Assembly: GCA_018389105.1 (NCBI GenBank)
Contig: JACATO010000092.1
Location: 1,054,001-1,118,000, forward strand
Length of the DNA: 64,000 nt
Direction: 5' to 3'
DNA from: Nautilus pompilius
Lineage: Eukaryota; Mollusca; Cephalopoda; Nautilida; Nautilidae
Both the position numbers and the translations under genes were made by a program. This document shows, piece after piece, positions 1-15,800 of this stretch (positions are counted from its first letter, which is position 1; every line of letters begins with the position of its first letter). The notes under the pieces were generated by a model that made no database searches, was not told the origin of the DNA, and worked only from the letters and a program-made list of their open reading frames with translations.

Positions 1-703
1 GGTGAAGAGAAATGGCTCTAAATTTTAAATTAACATTGCCACTGTCAACAACTACTGGGCAGACATTTCCCTAATTATCAGCAGAAAATGTGCTTTACAA
101 AATGCCATTGGTAAAATTTTAGATCTATGAATAAATACAGCTTCGGTGAAATGATTAAAAAAAAAAAATCTAAGGATTTATTGATAGAATTTGGCCAGTC
201 AGTTTGGTTTAGTAGTTAGCATTAAAAAAAGAAGTACTTGAAGGAAAAACAGTTAATACTCTTTCAAAGCCCGAGATATATATATATATATATATATATA
301 TGTATACATAAATTGAAGAAGCTTGGTTCGTGTGATGTGAAACTTCCAAATATTTGATTTATCTGCTTGAAAAAAAACCTACCTCTTTCTAGTATTTATA
401 ACAGGTTATTGTATTTCTTTTTTCTAGTTCCTGTATATAGGTGAAGCATTTTCATTTAATAACTCTGTACCATCTTTGTCATTTTCCAATTCCAAGTGTT
501 GACATGAAATAAAATCTGTTTTGAATTTTGTCTAAAAATCTGATAAATTCCAATAAAGTTAAAGCAAAAAAAAGAGAGTCCTTTTAAATTAGTTAATTTA
601 TTTCAATGGGATTTTTTAAGTTTGTATAGATGTTGGGTAATCATGGAAAATTATGCTTTAAAAAATAAGTATTTTTTTGCTTAAATGTTTTTTTCTTTTC
701 TAG

Positions 704-837
704 CTGGTTGCAGCTTCAAAGAAAATGAAGGACAAATAATGCTGGATATCATGAATGGATTTCTCATCTACATCAGTAAGAAGGGAAGGATTCTATATGT
801 GTCAGAGGGTGTAGAAAAACATCTAGGGCTACCTCAG
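704..837 (+). CDS. Visible exon 1: start of PAS-A
   Basis: The acceptor TTCTAG precedes position 704 and the donor is CAG|gtaatg. The exon enters in phase 1 (its first two bases finish a codon) and ends in phase 0, giving residues 1-44. It carries MLDIMNGFLIYI and LYVSEGVEKHLGL, the first strands and helix of a PAS fold. The sequence begins inside the domain, so at least one more exon with the rest of the N-terminus and the bHLH must lie upstream. Confidence 0.88.
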
Positions 838-3800
838 GTAATGAAAGCAAGTCTATAACTTTGTTTTTGCTGTTCCATTTTGACTCTCCAATGATAAAAG
901 GCCTTTTAATCTTTGCTGCTTCTCTTGGGATGATGAAAAATCATGTGTTTCATATATAAAGAAATAATAAATTTTATATGTATTCCTAAGTGTGCTTCTG
1001 ATCTTATAATAACATCATCATCATTTTATTTTGTAAACCATAAATTATTTTTTTTTTTCTAATAGCATGATAGCTGTGAAATATGAGTATCCTGAATTTG
1101 GTTACTTGGTATGTAAATACAAATTTGGCATCTTTACTTAATTTATTTAGTTAATCATATTTTGTATAAACTTTATACTTAGTCTCATTCTCTAAATGTT
1201 TTTATATATTTAACTGTGTTTCTATTGTACTTTAGATACTGTTGATCAAATTATACATGTGCCATTATTTTCCATCTCCTAGTACAGTAGTAATTTTAAA
1301 GTGGCCTTGAAGGTATAGATTTTCTTTAGCCTTGTTTATATTTTATGTAAACCTGAAATGGAAAAGTACATTAGCAGATTAGTAATATTAAATTTCGTGA
1401 TGCACTGCAAAAGGAGCTAAAAATGGCTATGTAACAGAACAGTGCCAGGAATATTTTTCCTTTTCTCTAATAAGAATGTAGCATGGAAATGACCCTGACA
1501 GTACAAGCATACTTTGAAAATGAGAAAAAATATTTAAAACACAATAATTATTAATAAAATAAAAAGTTCGGAGAAGCATGTACAAAAATCAAATTGCTTT
1601 TTTGTCCTACTTGTGGAAGCAGCTGGAAACTGTCCATTTTACCACTAATAGCACCATTTTGAAAATGGCTGAATTTTTTGTAAGGATTTTAGTAAACAGC
1701 ATACATTTTGAAAACTGGAACAAACCTTAAAATTTGATATGATCACCTTTAGCTTTAATAATATCTTAAACATGTTTATGCATTGAATGCACCAGCTATT
1801 CACAAATTTTCTTTATTTTTTTGTCATGAAACCAGACTTGGATGACAGATCTGACCATTTTTTCTTTAGTTATACATTCAGTTTTCAAAGTCAATCCTAC
1901 ATGTAGCTCGTAGACTTTCAATTGAGTTTAGATCTGGCATGTTTCCTCATCCAGTACAATTCTATAACACATTTTCATGTATGTCATAGAGCCAGATTCT
2001 GTTGTAAGTCTTCATTCGGGATACCTTCAGCAATCCTGGTTTTACGAGGCATTCCAGAACCTCAGTATATTTTTTACTATTCATCTTAGGCACTAATGAG
2101 CTAGTTCATTATGCAGAAAAGCAACTCCAGAACATTTTCTTTTCCGCATTCCTTAAAGTTTAATTATAGTGAGAAATGGTTGAGTGTTTACCAGGTGAAT
2201 GGCATACAATTGTTGACCTTGAACAAAAAAATTACTCTTGCCTGAAAATAAAACATTGCACCAGTTTTTTAAAATTTTTACCAACCAGCATAGTTCTTGG
2301 CCCACACATGGTGTTTTGTCTTCATTATTTTTGTTAGCAATTGTTTTTCATAGATTTCCTGGCTTGGTGCCCCATCTCAATCAATCAACATCTTACATTT
2401 GATAAAGACACCTGGACACCTGCTTGTTCATTCATATTAATTCTGATCTCAGTGATGTTTTCAGTTTTCTTCTGCATTTTCCTTTCCTTGAAGATATTGA
2501 GCCTGTATTTTGTTTGTTATTGACTACTCTCACACTAACTTTGACTACATTGGCAATTTCTTGTGTGAGAGATCTGTGTTCAATGAAGACAATTATTTTA
2601 GTTCTTTATCTTGGTGTACTGTCCATAGTCAACTCTTAAACACAAAAAAACCATAATATCACACAGCAGATTCTGATGACTGGCAAGAATAAAATAATTT
2701 AGGCAGGAACTGAATGACAAGCCCAGTATTAAAAAATGATTCAATAATGCATTGTAAACCATAAATAATTTTTTATTGTTAAAAAGTACAATATTTGAGA
2801 ATCTTTTATTGTTTTCATTACAAACAATGAAACATTTTTGTTTCATATTTGCATTAATTTTCATAAACATGTCATCACAAAATAATCAAGATGGAAAGTT
2901 ATCTACCATGACAAAGTACAAGCCAATGGAATTATTCTTCCATTTGCAGTACTTTACATGTGGCTGTTTATTTACTGTGCCAAAGGGATTTGGGTACATA
3001 GTATCTTTGTGTGTGTAGAAAAGCATGTTTATCAGTAATCACATTACTTGCTTTTCCTATTTATCATAAAATATTTGACAAACCCAAGTAAATGTATTGT
3101 GTGTGCCAACCCTTTTGTAGGCATGAGCTACATTTTACACAGACTAGAGTTACTGTGCCTGCCAATGTGCTATATTTATTTTTTTTTAAAAAAAACTTAA
3201 TAATGACAAAAGAGAAAATATTACAAAAAGCATCTTCATACAAATATTGCAGCAATTTCAACTTTAAAAAAAATAGAAAATGGATCAAATTACAGTTTGA
3301 GTTAACAAAAATTTATTTTAAAAGAAAAAAGAATCTCGCCTGGCTACCTCTAGTGTGGTCTCTGGTGTGCATACTCTCAGCAAGTGTCTAGTACTCCAGA
3401 GTGTATTGTGTTGCTGCCATCTGCATACAATCATGATCATTGGTCTGGGCTGATCTGTACTTTGACTTGAGAATCTTCATGGTTGAAAATTTATTTTTAC
3501 AGAGGTAACTTGAACCAAAATGAGGTCAGCTGCAGGAAGATGCTTTTTAAATTTGGGAAATCTGCTTCATCCACAAAACACATGAAATCTGATAGCAGTG
3601 GTTTTGATTTAAACTACACATTTGTTTACGTTATTTCCATCTCTGAGTCAGCATCATACACTTTGAACACATTTGACTGTCAACTTCACTTATATCAGTA
3701 CCAGTGAATGGGTCAGTTATGAAAGTGGTCACTGGTTTGATATGGCTAAAGCTACATAATTTTTTATAGTCTTTGGAAATCCTATGAAGGTTTCACACAA

Positions 3801-6800
3801 AGACATTCTGTCAATATTTATTCCTCACTCCATTTCTTTCTTCAGGCTAGGAAAGTGATGAAACAAACTTTTTGAAACTGTATCATTCATAACAACAGAT
3901 TCTTTGGAAAACATTCATTGACCCAGTCATGCTTCTTATAGATTTTATTTTACCTTGTAGTTCCAAATTAAGTTCATTGAGTTTCCTTCTCAGATCATTG
4001 AAAAAAACCAAATCAGTAAGCTTTTGGGGATTGTTCAGTTTTTTGTACTTAACCTTTTTATTTTAAGAAGTGATGTATTTCTGGAAGATCTTGAAATCTT
4101 TTCAACACTATTTCTTTGCTAAGCCATTTTATTTCAGTGTGCACAGTAAAACAACTGTGTTGACTTTTTCCAGAAGGGTTATAAACAGAGTGTGTTGTAA
4201 GAGTTTTGTACAGATAGAGTTGAATATTTTGAAAACAATTTTCATAACATGCTGACAATCAATCATTTGTTTTACACATAAGGTCTGCTGGTGGATTATA
4301 CATTGGTGGAACTCTTGAGAATCTTTGGTTCGTTCCTGCAAATGGTAAAAAATCTAAGATTAATGCCAATCATGACTAGCACACTATCTGTTGTTATTGT
4401 GACAAGTTTTTGCAGTGAAACATCCATTTTGAATAGGCATATCTTGAAGTATTAAAAAATGTCTTCTCCACAAGTTTGTCCTTTGAGTTGCACTATTTTT
4501 AACCTTCTTTAAAAGCTTCCATTAGTGACCACCACTTATATGGATATAAGAAGCTGGGATATAACAGAAACATCTGTAAATTTTTCCAACTGGAAAAATA
4601 TATGCATGTCATTTAAGATTGTTTTTCAGGCATCCTTCATTGTCACTGGATATTACTTCTATTCACCTGGCTACTCTGTTTCATAAAAGCTAAGAATCTT
4701 TAACTGCATTATTAATTTTTGTTTCGTGTTTTTTTTAGTCACTGGTTTTGCTGGCAAACAGTCTTTCACTATCTCACCATCTTTTAATGGCTTTTTCTTC
4801 TGGGCAATGATTTCAACTATTTTAGAGGATGCGACAGTTGCAGCTTGGTAAAAAAAACTTACTGTTACACACTCAGGGCACACTTCAGGTTTTTTACATT
4901 TGATTTTTGTAAATGACTGCCTCAGGGATAGCGTACAGTTGTGAAATGGTGTTTAAGATTATGTTTTTTTTGACAGACACTAGCATTACAAATGGGACAT
5001 ATGGCTTCTCCACCGACACTAGTGAAGAAAACTGTTCCTCTCCTTCCTCGTTGAAAGTTTGACTCTCTTTATGGTAGTTTGTTTTCACCAGTAGATATTT
5101 TACCCTGAGGTAGACAGTCTAGAATGGCTAAGCAGCAAGCTTCACTTAGCCCTAGTAACTGAAAGAGTGATCATTAATGATGAAAAGGGCAATCGTTTGA
5201 TCAGCATTATTACCAAATCAGGCAGCTCAAAACCAGTGGCAGGTATGATGATCATGTGACAGAAATACATATAAGCTTCTAATTACATTAGTGACATCAT
5301 AATAATGAGGTTATGTTCTTGCATTTTTACAAATTATATATATACTAGTGAAACTGGTGAAAGCATTTTATTTTGAATGGCATAATTAAACATGCATTAT
5401 GTTGGCATAATTTGGTGATTCCACTGAACTTTGTTGAAATGTGAAAAGGGAGGAAAAAAATTTTTTTTTTCCTATTTTGATATTTTTCTAAAGGGCTTGG
5501 TTATGTGGCTCATGAGCTATGTGCTGAACACCCAAGGGTTTGTGTTTTAAAATTTTCTACATGGTTAACCCATTTCTACCCAGTTGCATTTATACTTCTT
5601 ATTGTACCTAAGGTCACACAGTGCTGCTGCTGCTGTTCTATTTTGTGATATATCTGACAATAAATAATTGCTTCTTCCACTTTAAAAAAAAAAAACCCTG
5701 GAAAACACAAAGTTAGGCCAGTATAAATATATTGTAGGTTAACACTCACAGAACCACAGGAAAAGTGAAGTTAACCCTTTATTTTTATGAAAAAAATTCT
5801 TATTTTTTATTAGAGTAAAACACCAGAAGTTTTTTTGGTTTGGGAAAGCAGCTTTAAATGAAATAGTATTCAGCTTTATAATTTCCAAGAAAGTCTTGGG
5901 AACATTTTGTTTATTTATTTCTCTCTTTTACATAGACACAGTTGTTAAAATAAAGCTGACTTTGGAATATATAGAATTTTCTCTCTTTACATAAATGATA
6001 GATATCTTAATGGGTTAATTTTTAAAGTTCTATTTAAGAAACCTAATTGAGAAGAAACAAATATTTAATAGTTTTAAGTAATTTGATTTTTTTTTAAAAA
6101 AATTGACAATGAAATTTGATTCCATGACTGATTTTTTATTTTTTTAGTAGCAATGAACATGTCTTAACATGAATACTTTTTTTAAAAGGCAATCATGATT
6201 GGAAAACCAATTAAGGAGTTCATTCATCCTAATGATCACAAGGAATTAGCTGCACAGTTTAATATTAAGTTGCACAACCAAATGAATGGAGTTCAACCTG
6301 ATCGAACAGTTTTGCCATTACTAGACTGCAGAAATGGGACAAAAGTGCATAGTAAGTAATTATGAAGTTTTTCTTAAAGATGATTACATATTAACCTACC
6401 CACAAGTTCGAACTTTGAATTTGTTATCATGTAACATTTACATAGAGTTCAGATGTTTCTGATCTCAGTTTGTTAAACTTTCATGTTTCTTACTATTTTT
6501 CTCCTTCATTGTAAGAAAAATTAATTTTCAGAATTTGAATTTCAGCTTTATAATTATTTTGTCATGGCTTGAATTGAATTTTGATACTGTTCTGCTACAT
6601 TCAGATATTGATTAAACATTGATTATTCAAGCAACAGTATTTAGTTTTGATTCTGTAAGTGGTTAAAGGTGTTAACAAAAACCAAATTTCAAATGTTTTG
6701 TGAGTGTTCTTGTCCAAATGTTGCCCATCATTTACATAGTCTTCTCCCACAATGTTTGTATTTTAAAACACTCTTTTATCAAATAGTACAAAGAATCAGG

Positions 6801-9800
6801 TTTCATGTAATATAAGCAAATTATTTTCTACTAAAGTTTTTTTTTTTTTTGTTTTTGATACATAGGTGTTTTTACAGATATTCATTTGTGACATTAGTTC
6901 CTGTCTTGCATATATCTTTCATGATTACATTGAAAAACATCACTAAATAATCAAGGCTACAAATGGAAATTACTCTATATAACAGTTGCTTTTTATTTTT
7001 TATTTTCTGTGTTCCTGATAGGCAGAATTTATGTTACTTTTATTTTGTACATAAAATAGAAAAACCATACAGGCAATGAAATAACTGTTTCCCCACACAA
7101 TAAGACTTGTGTATAGTGAATTAGGAACATCCTTAGCATGTTGTTTTTCAGATGTGAACCCACATTTTTTTTTAAACTTTACAATCTCAATTCCAGCCAT
7201 TCAACTTGAGCCATGCCAGAGGCGAGACATAATCTGATATTTATTTCAGTATGGCACATTAAAAAAAAAATTGTTATTTTAATGAAACCCAAGTTATTTC
7301 TGTTTTTCCTGGAAGAAATACATTACTCATGTCAAGGAAAGATAACTCATTAATACTGTATGTGTAGGGTTTTTGTTAGTTTTTTACTCTGTATAAAACC
7401 CTAGGTACATTTGCATTCTACTACTTTTCAAATCTGTATTTTTCAGCACAAGTTGAAACGTAGTGGCTGTGAGATAGAGTACCTTCCTCATTAGTATAAA
7501 TAACCCTTTGTGACATTAAATATTGATATCTTATGGATGGGCAGCCCCTTTACAAAGGCATTATGCTAGAGACTTGCATTGGATGCGCAATATTACAGAA
7601 CACAACAACAAGTATTGATATCAATACTAACAAGGTTGATAGTTAAAATAAATTAAATTTTTGATTATCTTTACTTCATATAGCTATTGTTATGCTAAGT
7701 CACTAAGAACTTAACACTTATTCATTCTTAATAAGGGCTAAGAGAGAGACTTCTCTTAAATGGTAGGGAGATTATGATCACTCTCAGCTATATTAGCTTT
7801 GATTGTTTATTTCTTAAACAGTCAGATTTAGAAAAACTTATATTTATCATACTGAGCAAGACAGACAAAAAATGTTAATAATTTGATTAGTCTTTGAATT
7901 GGTTACAGTCCAGAAGGCACTTCACATTGCTTTCTCTGTTTTCATAACCATAGGAGTCACTTAACTTGTACCAGTTATCATAGAAAGCTTAACCATGAGC
8001 AGAACTTGGAAACCGTACAAATAAGAACAAAAGTTGTATTTAACACAAAATATTATTAATGTTTATGTTCTTTTTTTTTTGTAATATGCCAAATGAAATT
8101 CTAATACAAATTTTTTTCCTATCCGATGCTGTCTTTCTTTTAAAATGTTATTTTTTAAAATTTTGGTATCCTGTCCTGCCTCTCTCTTCTAGCCGGGACT
8201 TTTTGTCATTGTTTTATCTTCTCCTAATATTTTAAAGGGCAATGAACTATTTAATGTCTTAGTTTAATAATATTGTCAATTTTTATTCACATTTTAGGTA
8301 AAAATGAGCAATTATTTAAATAGCAAAATATTTTTGATGGAAAGAAAAGGATTTTGTCATAGGAGAGAAACATGAGTATATTGTGCAAAATAGGGAATCA
8401 TCTCCTAAGGCCAGGCGATTTGACATGTTCAAAAGTGTGATAGTGATTTTTATCAGACTACAAAGATTTAAAATGTATTATTGTATTAATTTTAAATGGA
8501 ATTTTGGTTTTATGTCAAAAGAGAGCACATGCCCGACTGCTTTTATTTCACTTCATCAAACATCAGAAAATGTAGCAAGGATTACTCTCTGAACCATCTC
8601 CAAACTTTTGTAATGGTTTTTTTTTTTTTCATATTGCCACGCATTTATTTATCTTCAGCCAGCTTTTCTAGCCTTCTTCCTAAGTAAGTAGTAATACCTA
8701 CAAATAGAAATCGTGAGCTTTTTGCATTTTATCATGGGATCATTAAAATTGCTTCTATGATCTGAGCTCATTCTTCATTCCTTGTCTCAGCAAATCATCT
8801 TTTAGATGCTTTGTGTTTTGAAGCCTTTCTCATTGGTCTAACTACACAACTGATCGCTGTATCTATATGGCTTTTTATGTTGTTGCATCCATCATTTCTG
8901 GATACTCCCCTAGCAGTAATCAAGATTGCCAGAGGATTTTCCTTTATCTCTTCCTTGCTCTATCATTTGTTCATACTACTACTACTTTACTACTGGTAAA
9001 GCAGATATAAAGAGTTACCAATTAAGGATTTTTTATAAAGCACCTTAATATTTCATACTGGATGCTTTCAACATAGATTCCAAGTTCATTTTTCTTTTAT
9101 TTTGTTTATTTTTATTCTTATTATTTTGTGGGTAATGATTACATTGTGTATAAACTTGTAAGCCAGAAAAACTCCAGGAAACCTAAAATTTATTAGGTTG
9201 TTACAAAAGTTTTGTCAGTTTTTTTTACTATAACAATGAGACTTCATATCGTTGCTGAAAATGAAGTTTATTAATCAAAGTAAGTTCCATTACAATCAGT
9301 ACACTTCTGCCAATGAGTTACAAGTGCATTTAAACCATTTCGAAAAAAATTTGGATTTCTGGAGTGGATAAACTGTTGGAAAGTAGTTTTGATTGCTGCT
9401 TGGTTGGAGAAGGATTTCATACGGGGGAAGCTGTCAAGGTGTTTGTAAAGGTGGTAGTCTCTGTGGGAGAAAGATCTGATGAATAGGCTGGGTGAGGGAG
9501 AATTTCGTATTCCAGCCTGTTCAGTTTCTGAAGAGTCACTTTTGATGAGGATGAGCATTGTCATGGAGCAGGGTTGGGCCTCTTTGATTCAGCAATGCCG
9601 GCTGTCGTTTGGAAAGTTTCTGATGAACATCGTTTAATTCACAACAGTACCTTTCAGCTGTGATTGTTTCACCAGGTTGCAAGAAGTTATAGTGGATGAC
9701 ACCAGATGCAGTTTACCAGACAATGACCATGACCTCCTTTGGGTGGAGGCTGGGTTTTGGACTGTGATTAGGTGCCTTGTCTCTGTCGAGTCCCTGTGCT

Positions 9801-12800
9801 GATTGTTTGTGATTGTCATAAAGGATCCATTTTTTGTCACATGTAATGAATCGGTCAAGAGATGGGTTGCTTTTGTTTCTGTTGACAAGCGAAGAGCAGA
9901 TCTCCAATTGACAATTTTGTTGTTGTTCATTCAACTTGTGAGGCACCCATTTATCAAGCCTTTTCACCTTGCCAATTGTGTCAAGATGCTGGGAAACAGT
10001 CTCAATGCTTACATCAAGCTCTCCAGCAGAAATTTCTCGCACTGTTTTTCTTGGATTGGCTTCAACTGAGGCTTTCAGGTAGTTGTCATCACAGCTGGAA
10101 GGACATCCACTACATTCCTTATCTTTGAGGCTCACATCTCCTGGTCGAAACTTTACAAATCATCGTTGTACTGTGTGCTCATTTGCTGTGTCCTCGCCCC
10201 ATGCTTGTTTAATGTTACAAGTTGCCTCACTCACTTTGTGGCCTGGTTTGAACTTGTGAAGCAAAATGGCACAAAAAAATTTTCTATCCACGCTTCACTC
10301 AGAACACTGAAACAAATATCCATTTAATGATTTTTAAAAAGGTAGGTTTTGCATAACGTATGCCAGAGCACATGCTACAAAATTATATGTAACTTATCTT
10401 TATACACATTCAAAAGCTGGCAGAAAATGAACCCAAAATTAACATAATATAAAAACCGACAAAACCTTTGTAATGACCTAATATCAGAAAGATACCAACT
10501 GATCATGGATCAGATGTGTAAAAGGTAATTTTTTTTTGTGATTTTATTCTTGTCTTGCTTAATTGATAACATTAGTGAATAAGGCTTATCATGACTTCTT
10601 TTATCCTTTCTGTTTTTAACTTCGAAGTTTCAAGTGAGACAGAACTTGGTTATTACAAACTGGAGAGACAGTTTCAAATGCGAATGAAGCACTATGTGTC
10701 ACGAAGAAATAACAAACTGAGACAGGCAGGTTACAAGGTGAGCAAGGGCACATAATGACTTTGTCAGACCTGTGACATTCAAAAACTGTTTTTAATTTAC
10801 CTTGCTTTCTTTTTTTTTTCTCTTCTTCAGGTTAACATATTTTATGAACCAGTAGTGTGTGCCAAATATTATTACACAGATTTCTCAAACCACTCAGATT
10901 TTTACAATTAAGGTAAATCCTGAGGCTAGGTTTTTGCTTAAGAAAATTAAATTCAGTACTTCATTTTACCATAAAAATTGCAGAGAAAAGTCATCAGTTG
11001 TAAAATATTTTTTTAAAAAGTAACAAAAAAGAGAAAAAATACAGGTAACATTATGAAAATTTTAAGTATACTTTAATGAAACACTATTGATGTACACACT
11101 GGCATAAACATATACTTGCATCAGTAAGAAGAAAGCATTCAGTAAAATGTGTAGTATTGATTGTGCAAGTAAAACTTATTACAGTTAATCATTAAGGTAA
11201 ATTCTCTCTCTCTCTCTCCCTCTCATATGCTTGTGTTTTTTATTGTAAAATATTTCTAAAACAATTGGAATTTCAACACTTATTGTGTGTTCAAGAGAAT
11301 ATTAGTGTTTCAATCAGTGAAGTAGGATCAAGATTTAAATGTTTGTTTTTTGTTTGTAAATTATTAAAAAATAATTTGTATGCTGCTGCATCTGTTAGCA
11401 ACCAAAGTTACTAGTGATGTCAACATAAATTCATTTAGAATAACATTGTTGTGATGGAATCGGACCTGGTTTTATTTGAACATCCATAGTACTTTTGGTG
11501 TTTGGGATCACCGTCTTTTTTGTGATAGAAGACAATGGGATGTGCACTATTTGTGTGTACAAACCATGGTAGTAAAAAGAATCCCAATGATTTTTATTAC
11601 TCTTAACTGCTTTTGTATTTAACTATACTGCAGGTGTAAATCACTTAAGGAAATAAAAAAAACTTCAGATAAAAAATGAATTTACATTCTAAATCATAAG
11701 TAGCTTGTGAGATAGGTGGTCAGACTCATGCAGCCTTTCTTGTTGCTCTACTGATAGTATCAGACTATCTGATTTTAAGAAAAGCAATGTGGCATAGTAT
11801 CCAGTTTTTAATCAAGGCTGTCACTGACTTGTTTTCGAAATTTTACAGTTTTCACTGTAATCTCACATAGGACTAAATCAAATGGATTACCCATGGGTTT
11901 TATGATCTCAAATCCCAACAATACAACTTTGTTTCCATGAAGGGCACATTCCATCGTCATTCAATATTCAATACCTTTGGTGTTTAGAACAAAACGAAAA
12001 TTGGTAGATGAATAATTTATTTTGTCTACTGCATGAGACCACCACCCTTTTATCTGTTTTAGTCCTATCACCAAGTACAGATATAATCTGCCCGTTACTG
12101 CACTTCATGTTTTCCAGTTTCTTCACTTGACAGGCAGATTGAAGGTCCACACTTCAACCAGCCCTTCAGGCTATTCGATAAGGGGACTTGTGTGTGTGGG
12201 CCAGCCCCTGCAGCCAAACTCCATTGTGGAAATCAACATGGGAGGGAACATGTTTACAAGTCGACATGACCTTGACCTACGTTTTACATTTTGTGATGCA
12301 AGGTATGAATACTCAAACAAACCTAAGTGGTCAGTTACCTCTGCATATTGTCATTGAACTTCTTTTCTTTTTTCAGTAAAACTCAGCAAATAACAAGATG
12401 TAGAACTTTTTTTAAATGGAATTCAAACTGCTACAATATTTTTTGTGTAAATCTAGCGATCTAAGGCTGAAAAAAACCTTGTTTCTTCCTCAAATTTGCC
12501 ATAGGTATCTCTTGGCCTTTTAAAGATTTGGCTCAAAAACAAGTTTGGGTTAAATCCCTATAAAAGCAAATTCTTGTTATAGTATTTAAAGGGATGCTTG
12601 TGCAGAATGTAAGCAAAAGCAATGCAAACCCTTTAAAAAATTTTTTAAAATTATGCCTGCTACACATTTTGTTTTATCACTAGTTCTGGAAGTTGGTTAT
12701 AATTTAATCCTAGGACTGGCCTATCCAGACCTATTAACTTTAGTTGACTTAGACAGATTTGTATGACATTTGTCAGTGGGACAAAAGGTAGAATATTAGA

Positions 12801-15800
12801 TAAAACTCTGTACATTTTGTCCAATTCAACATTTCTTTTAAAGTGTTGGCTTGTGCATCAGATTTCTAGAAATTCCTAACAGGTTGTTGTCAATTATGAA
12901 GCATAATCAAGTGATTCATTTCAGATTATTTATTGACTAACCATAACACTGCTAATTTATGCACTCGTAAAACAAAATAAACATATTTTTTCCGTAATCA
13001 CCAGACCTGCTATAACTGATGACTGCCAAAACAATAGAAATATTGTATAATTTAGTTATTCTATTTGTTCAAAGAATGGCACAGCCTTTGTGAAACTATG
13101 CATAACCAGCAAAAGAGTAGCATAGAAATTAACATGCAGAAAAAAAACAAACACACGTAATGGCAGCATTCCACACAACCACCTGGATGGTCAGAGTAAA
13201 TGGTAAGCAAAAATAAAAAAAAAAGTAGACAGAACAATTAGTCATCAGACTAAGAAAACCCAAGATCGTGATGTAAAAGTAATTCCTAACCCTAAACATA
13301 GTTGTAACTCGGTAGCTTGCCTGACTACCTAACAGATGGTCTCGGTGATGGTAACTACGTGGTGACTAATGGATGGTAGGAGAAACAGAGAAAGACAAGT
13401 AAAACACTGGAGAGACCAGTTGGGTAGATTCTGGGGAGGCTCAAGCTGGCAGTGGTGGTGGGGGGGGGGGGGGATCTTTGAAACATCGGTTTGAGAACAG
13501 ACAATAGCTGATGAACCTTTTCTGTAGTAAAATATCACATGCCTGATAGCTTACTGTTTTGTTGTTTTGTTTTTTTTTTAATGATTCTGACTTAAGGTGT
13601 TTTTCAAAATAATCCTGCATAATTATTACTGTGAATCATTGTATAAAGTAATTTTTAATAAAGAGCAGTCTGTGCGTGCAGACAAACTGATGAAAACATG
13701 TACTTTTTTGGGTAATTTCAGTATACTTTATGTAAATATTATTTGCATCTGACAACAAATAATTAATTGCAGGTGTATATCTTATGAAACCCAACTGGGT
13801 TTCTGTCTAATGCATTGCCTCTGGTGCTGGGAGATGAAGTAGTAGTATATGTTGCTATTTTTTAATTTAGGATTCTTGCCTTGGCTGGTTATGATCCGAG
13901 TGAACTGATTGGGAAAACTGCCTATCAGTTCCACAACCCACTGGATGCTGGAAAAGTAGGAGACTGCCATACAAATTGTGAGTAATGGGTGGAATGATGT
14001 ACTCTGTGAATGAATTCAAAGTATCGCTGCATAAAAACGCTAACCAAACCAAAGAAATACTCATGCACATTTATAACAATGTTTTTAAAAGAAAACTTTA
14101 GTTTAATTTTTTTTTTTGTACTAAGAGAAGAACTGTGATTGATTGTACACTAAGGGACTCATTGCATCTCTCTGTTTTTGTTCTTATTTTTCTGCACTTT
14201 CTCTTCTTTTCTACCTGTTGTTCATACCAGAAATTAAATCTGAAGAAAAATAGAGCAGTTTTTCAGGTGTTAATTTTAAAATGATTTACCAGATCTTTCT
14301 GAAAACAAATAACTAAAAACGGTGTTATTTAAAAAAAAAATTAATTATTTTACATGGAAAATGAAATGCCATTCAGTTTATTGCATGTATCAAGTTTTCA
14401 TTTATTTAGGGATTCAGCCAGCACATACATTGACATATATGTAACAATATTATGTAAAAAAAAACCTATACAGTGTGGTGCATGCTTCCTTTGTTTTCAG
14501 TTCTGGAACTTTCTGCTTTATTAGATTATTTTTTTGCTGCCTGACTAATCTACTATGCAATTTTTTTTTTAATTTTAAAAAAATTCACTTCAAAAACTTG
14601 AATCGGTTACTGGTTGTTGCAGTCATTAAATTAGCATAGAGATAAAAATGGTGATCATCAGATATTCCAGAGAAGAAGAATAAAGTAGCTATGAGGGAGG
14701 ATCAGTGTGGGAGATAGATAGACAAATGGCTTCTGAGCAAGTTGTTTAAATGCGTAGAAAAAAAAAATAAATGGAAAAGGTTTCAAGTTGGTTGTTCAGT
14801 TATATTAGTAAATACTGTGCTGCTTTCAATGACACCATGTCAGAATAGTGAACGCTCACAACAAGTGTGCTTCTTTTAATGAACTTTGTTTCCTAATGCA
14901 TCACTTGCCTCTGTCCACAGGGGAATAAGGAAAGCCACAATTACATGGGGGTTTAAGCTGATACAAATAACATCTAGCTACTCTCTTGACAACTTAGTCT
15001 GGGAATAGCTGAAAGAGTGAAGAAATGGGTTGATGCAGTTTCACCAAACATCCATCACATAGATGCAGACGATTTCATTGAAGGCTTAGTATGTGAACTT
15101 CCAGAGTGCTACCATCACTTTTCTTTGTGGCATTGATTTCTTGTGCTGTGAAGGCCGATTTGTTTTTCTGTTGTTGTTTTTTCAAATAATATCTGCAGCT
15201 AACAGATTTTATTGCCAGCATTATTTTTTTAAATGAATATTCTTTTAAATTCCACTCAACTGATCCAGATTATAAAAGCATAAAGGCAAGAAAGCTGCAA
15301 ATAAAATGGTCATTAAACTTTAAGATCTTTTGGGATTTTTTTTGTACGTTTTTAATTTAGCAGGTAATAATTACCATGTTGTTTTTCTTTTTTAATGGTC
15401 TGAAAAGCCAGTCAGGTCAGGGTTAAATGTAACTTCCTCACAGCGCCATTGCCTTGGCCTTGGACAAAATACTGAAAGAAGGAAAAAAAAACATCATTGA
15501 TTCATTTTAAAATATTGTGGTGTTTTATTACAAGTTAAGGAGGGGTGGGAATCTGTAGATGAAGTTTTTCATCATATCGTTTTTAAGATGCAATACTCAA
15601 TTTCAGAAGCTTTGTGTTCTTTCTTGGCAATGAGAGTCGGTGCTTGTTGGTCTGTAAACCTCCAAAGATAATTTCAGTTTGGTAAGTTGGCAGCTGGAAG
15701 AACTGAAACACCAAAAATGTTTATGACCTATACCAGACTTTCTCCACCCACTTTACCTTGACAGTAATACAGTCATATTGAGCCTTGTCCATTTTAAATG

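Noticed and set aside
8811-8999. Hydrophobic 62-codon frame as a membrane protein
   Set aside because: T-rich intron DNA gives Leu/Phe/Ile codons by chance. There is no splice context and no homologue that I recognise.
12134-12302. Exon 4 starting at the nearer acceptor GACAG (12134), joined to exon 3 by a weak donor at 10729
   Set aside because: It keeps a frame only with the poor donor GCAG|gttaca and deletes a PAS strand. The upstream acceptor at 12118 with the normal donor restores YKFLHLTG, which matches the family.
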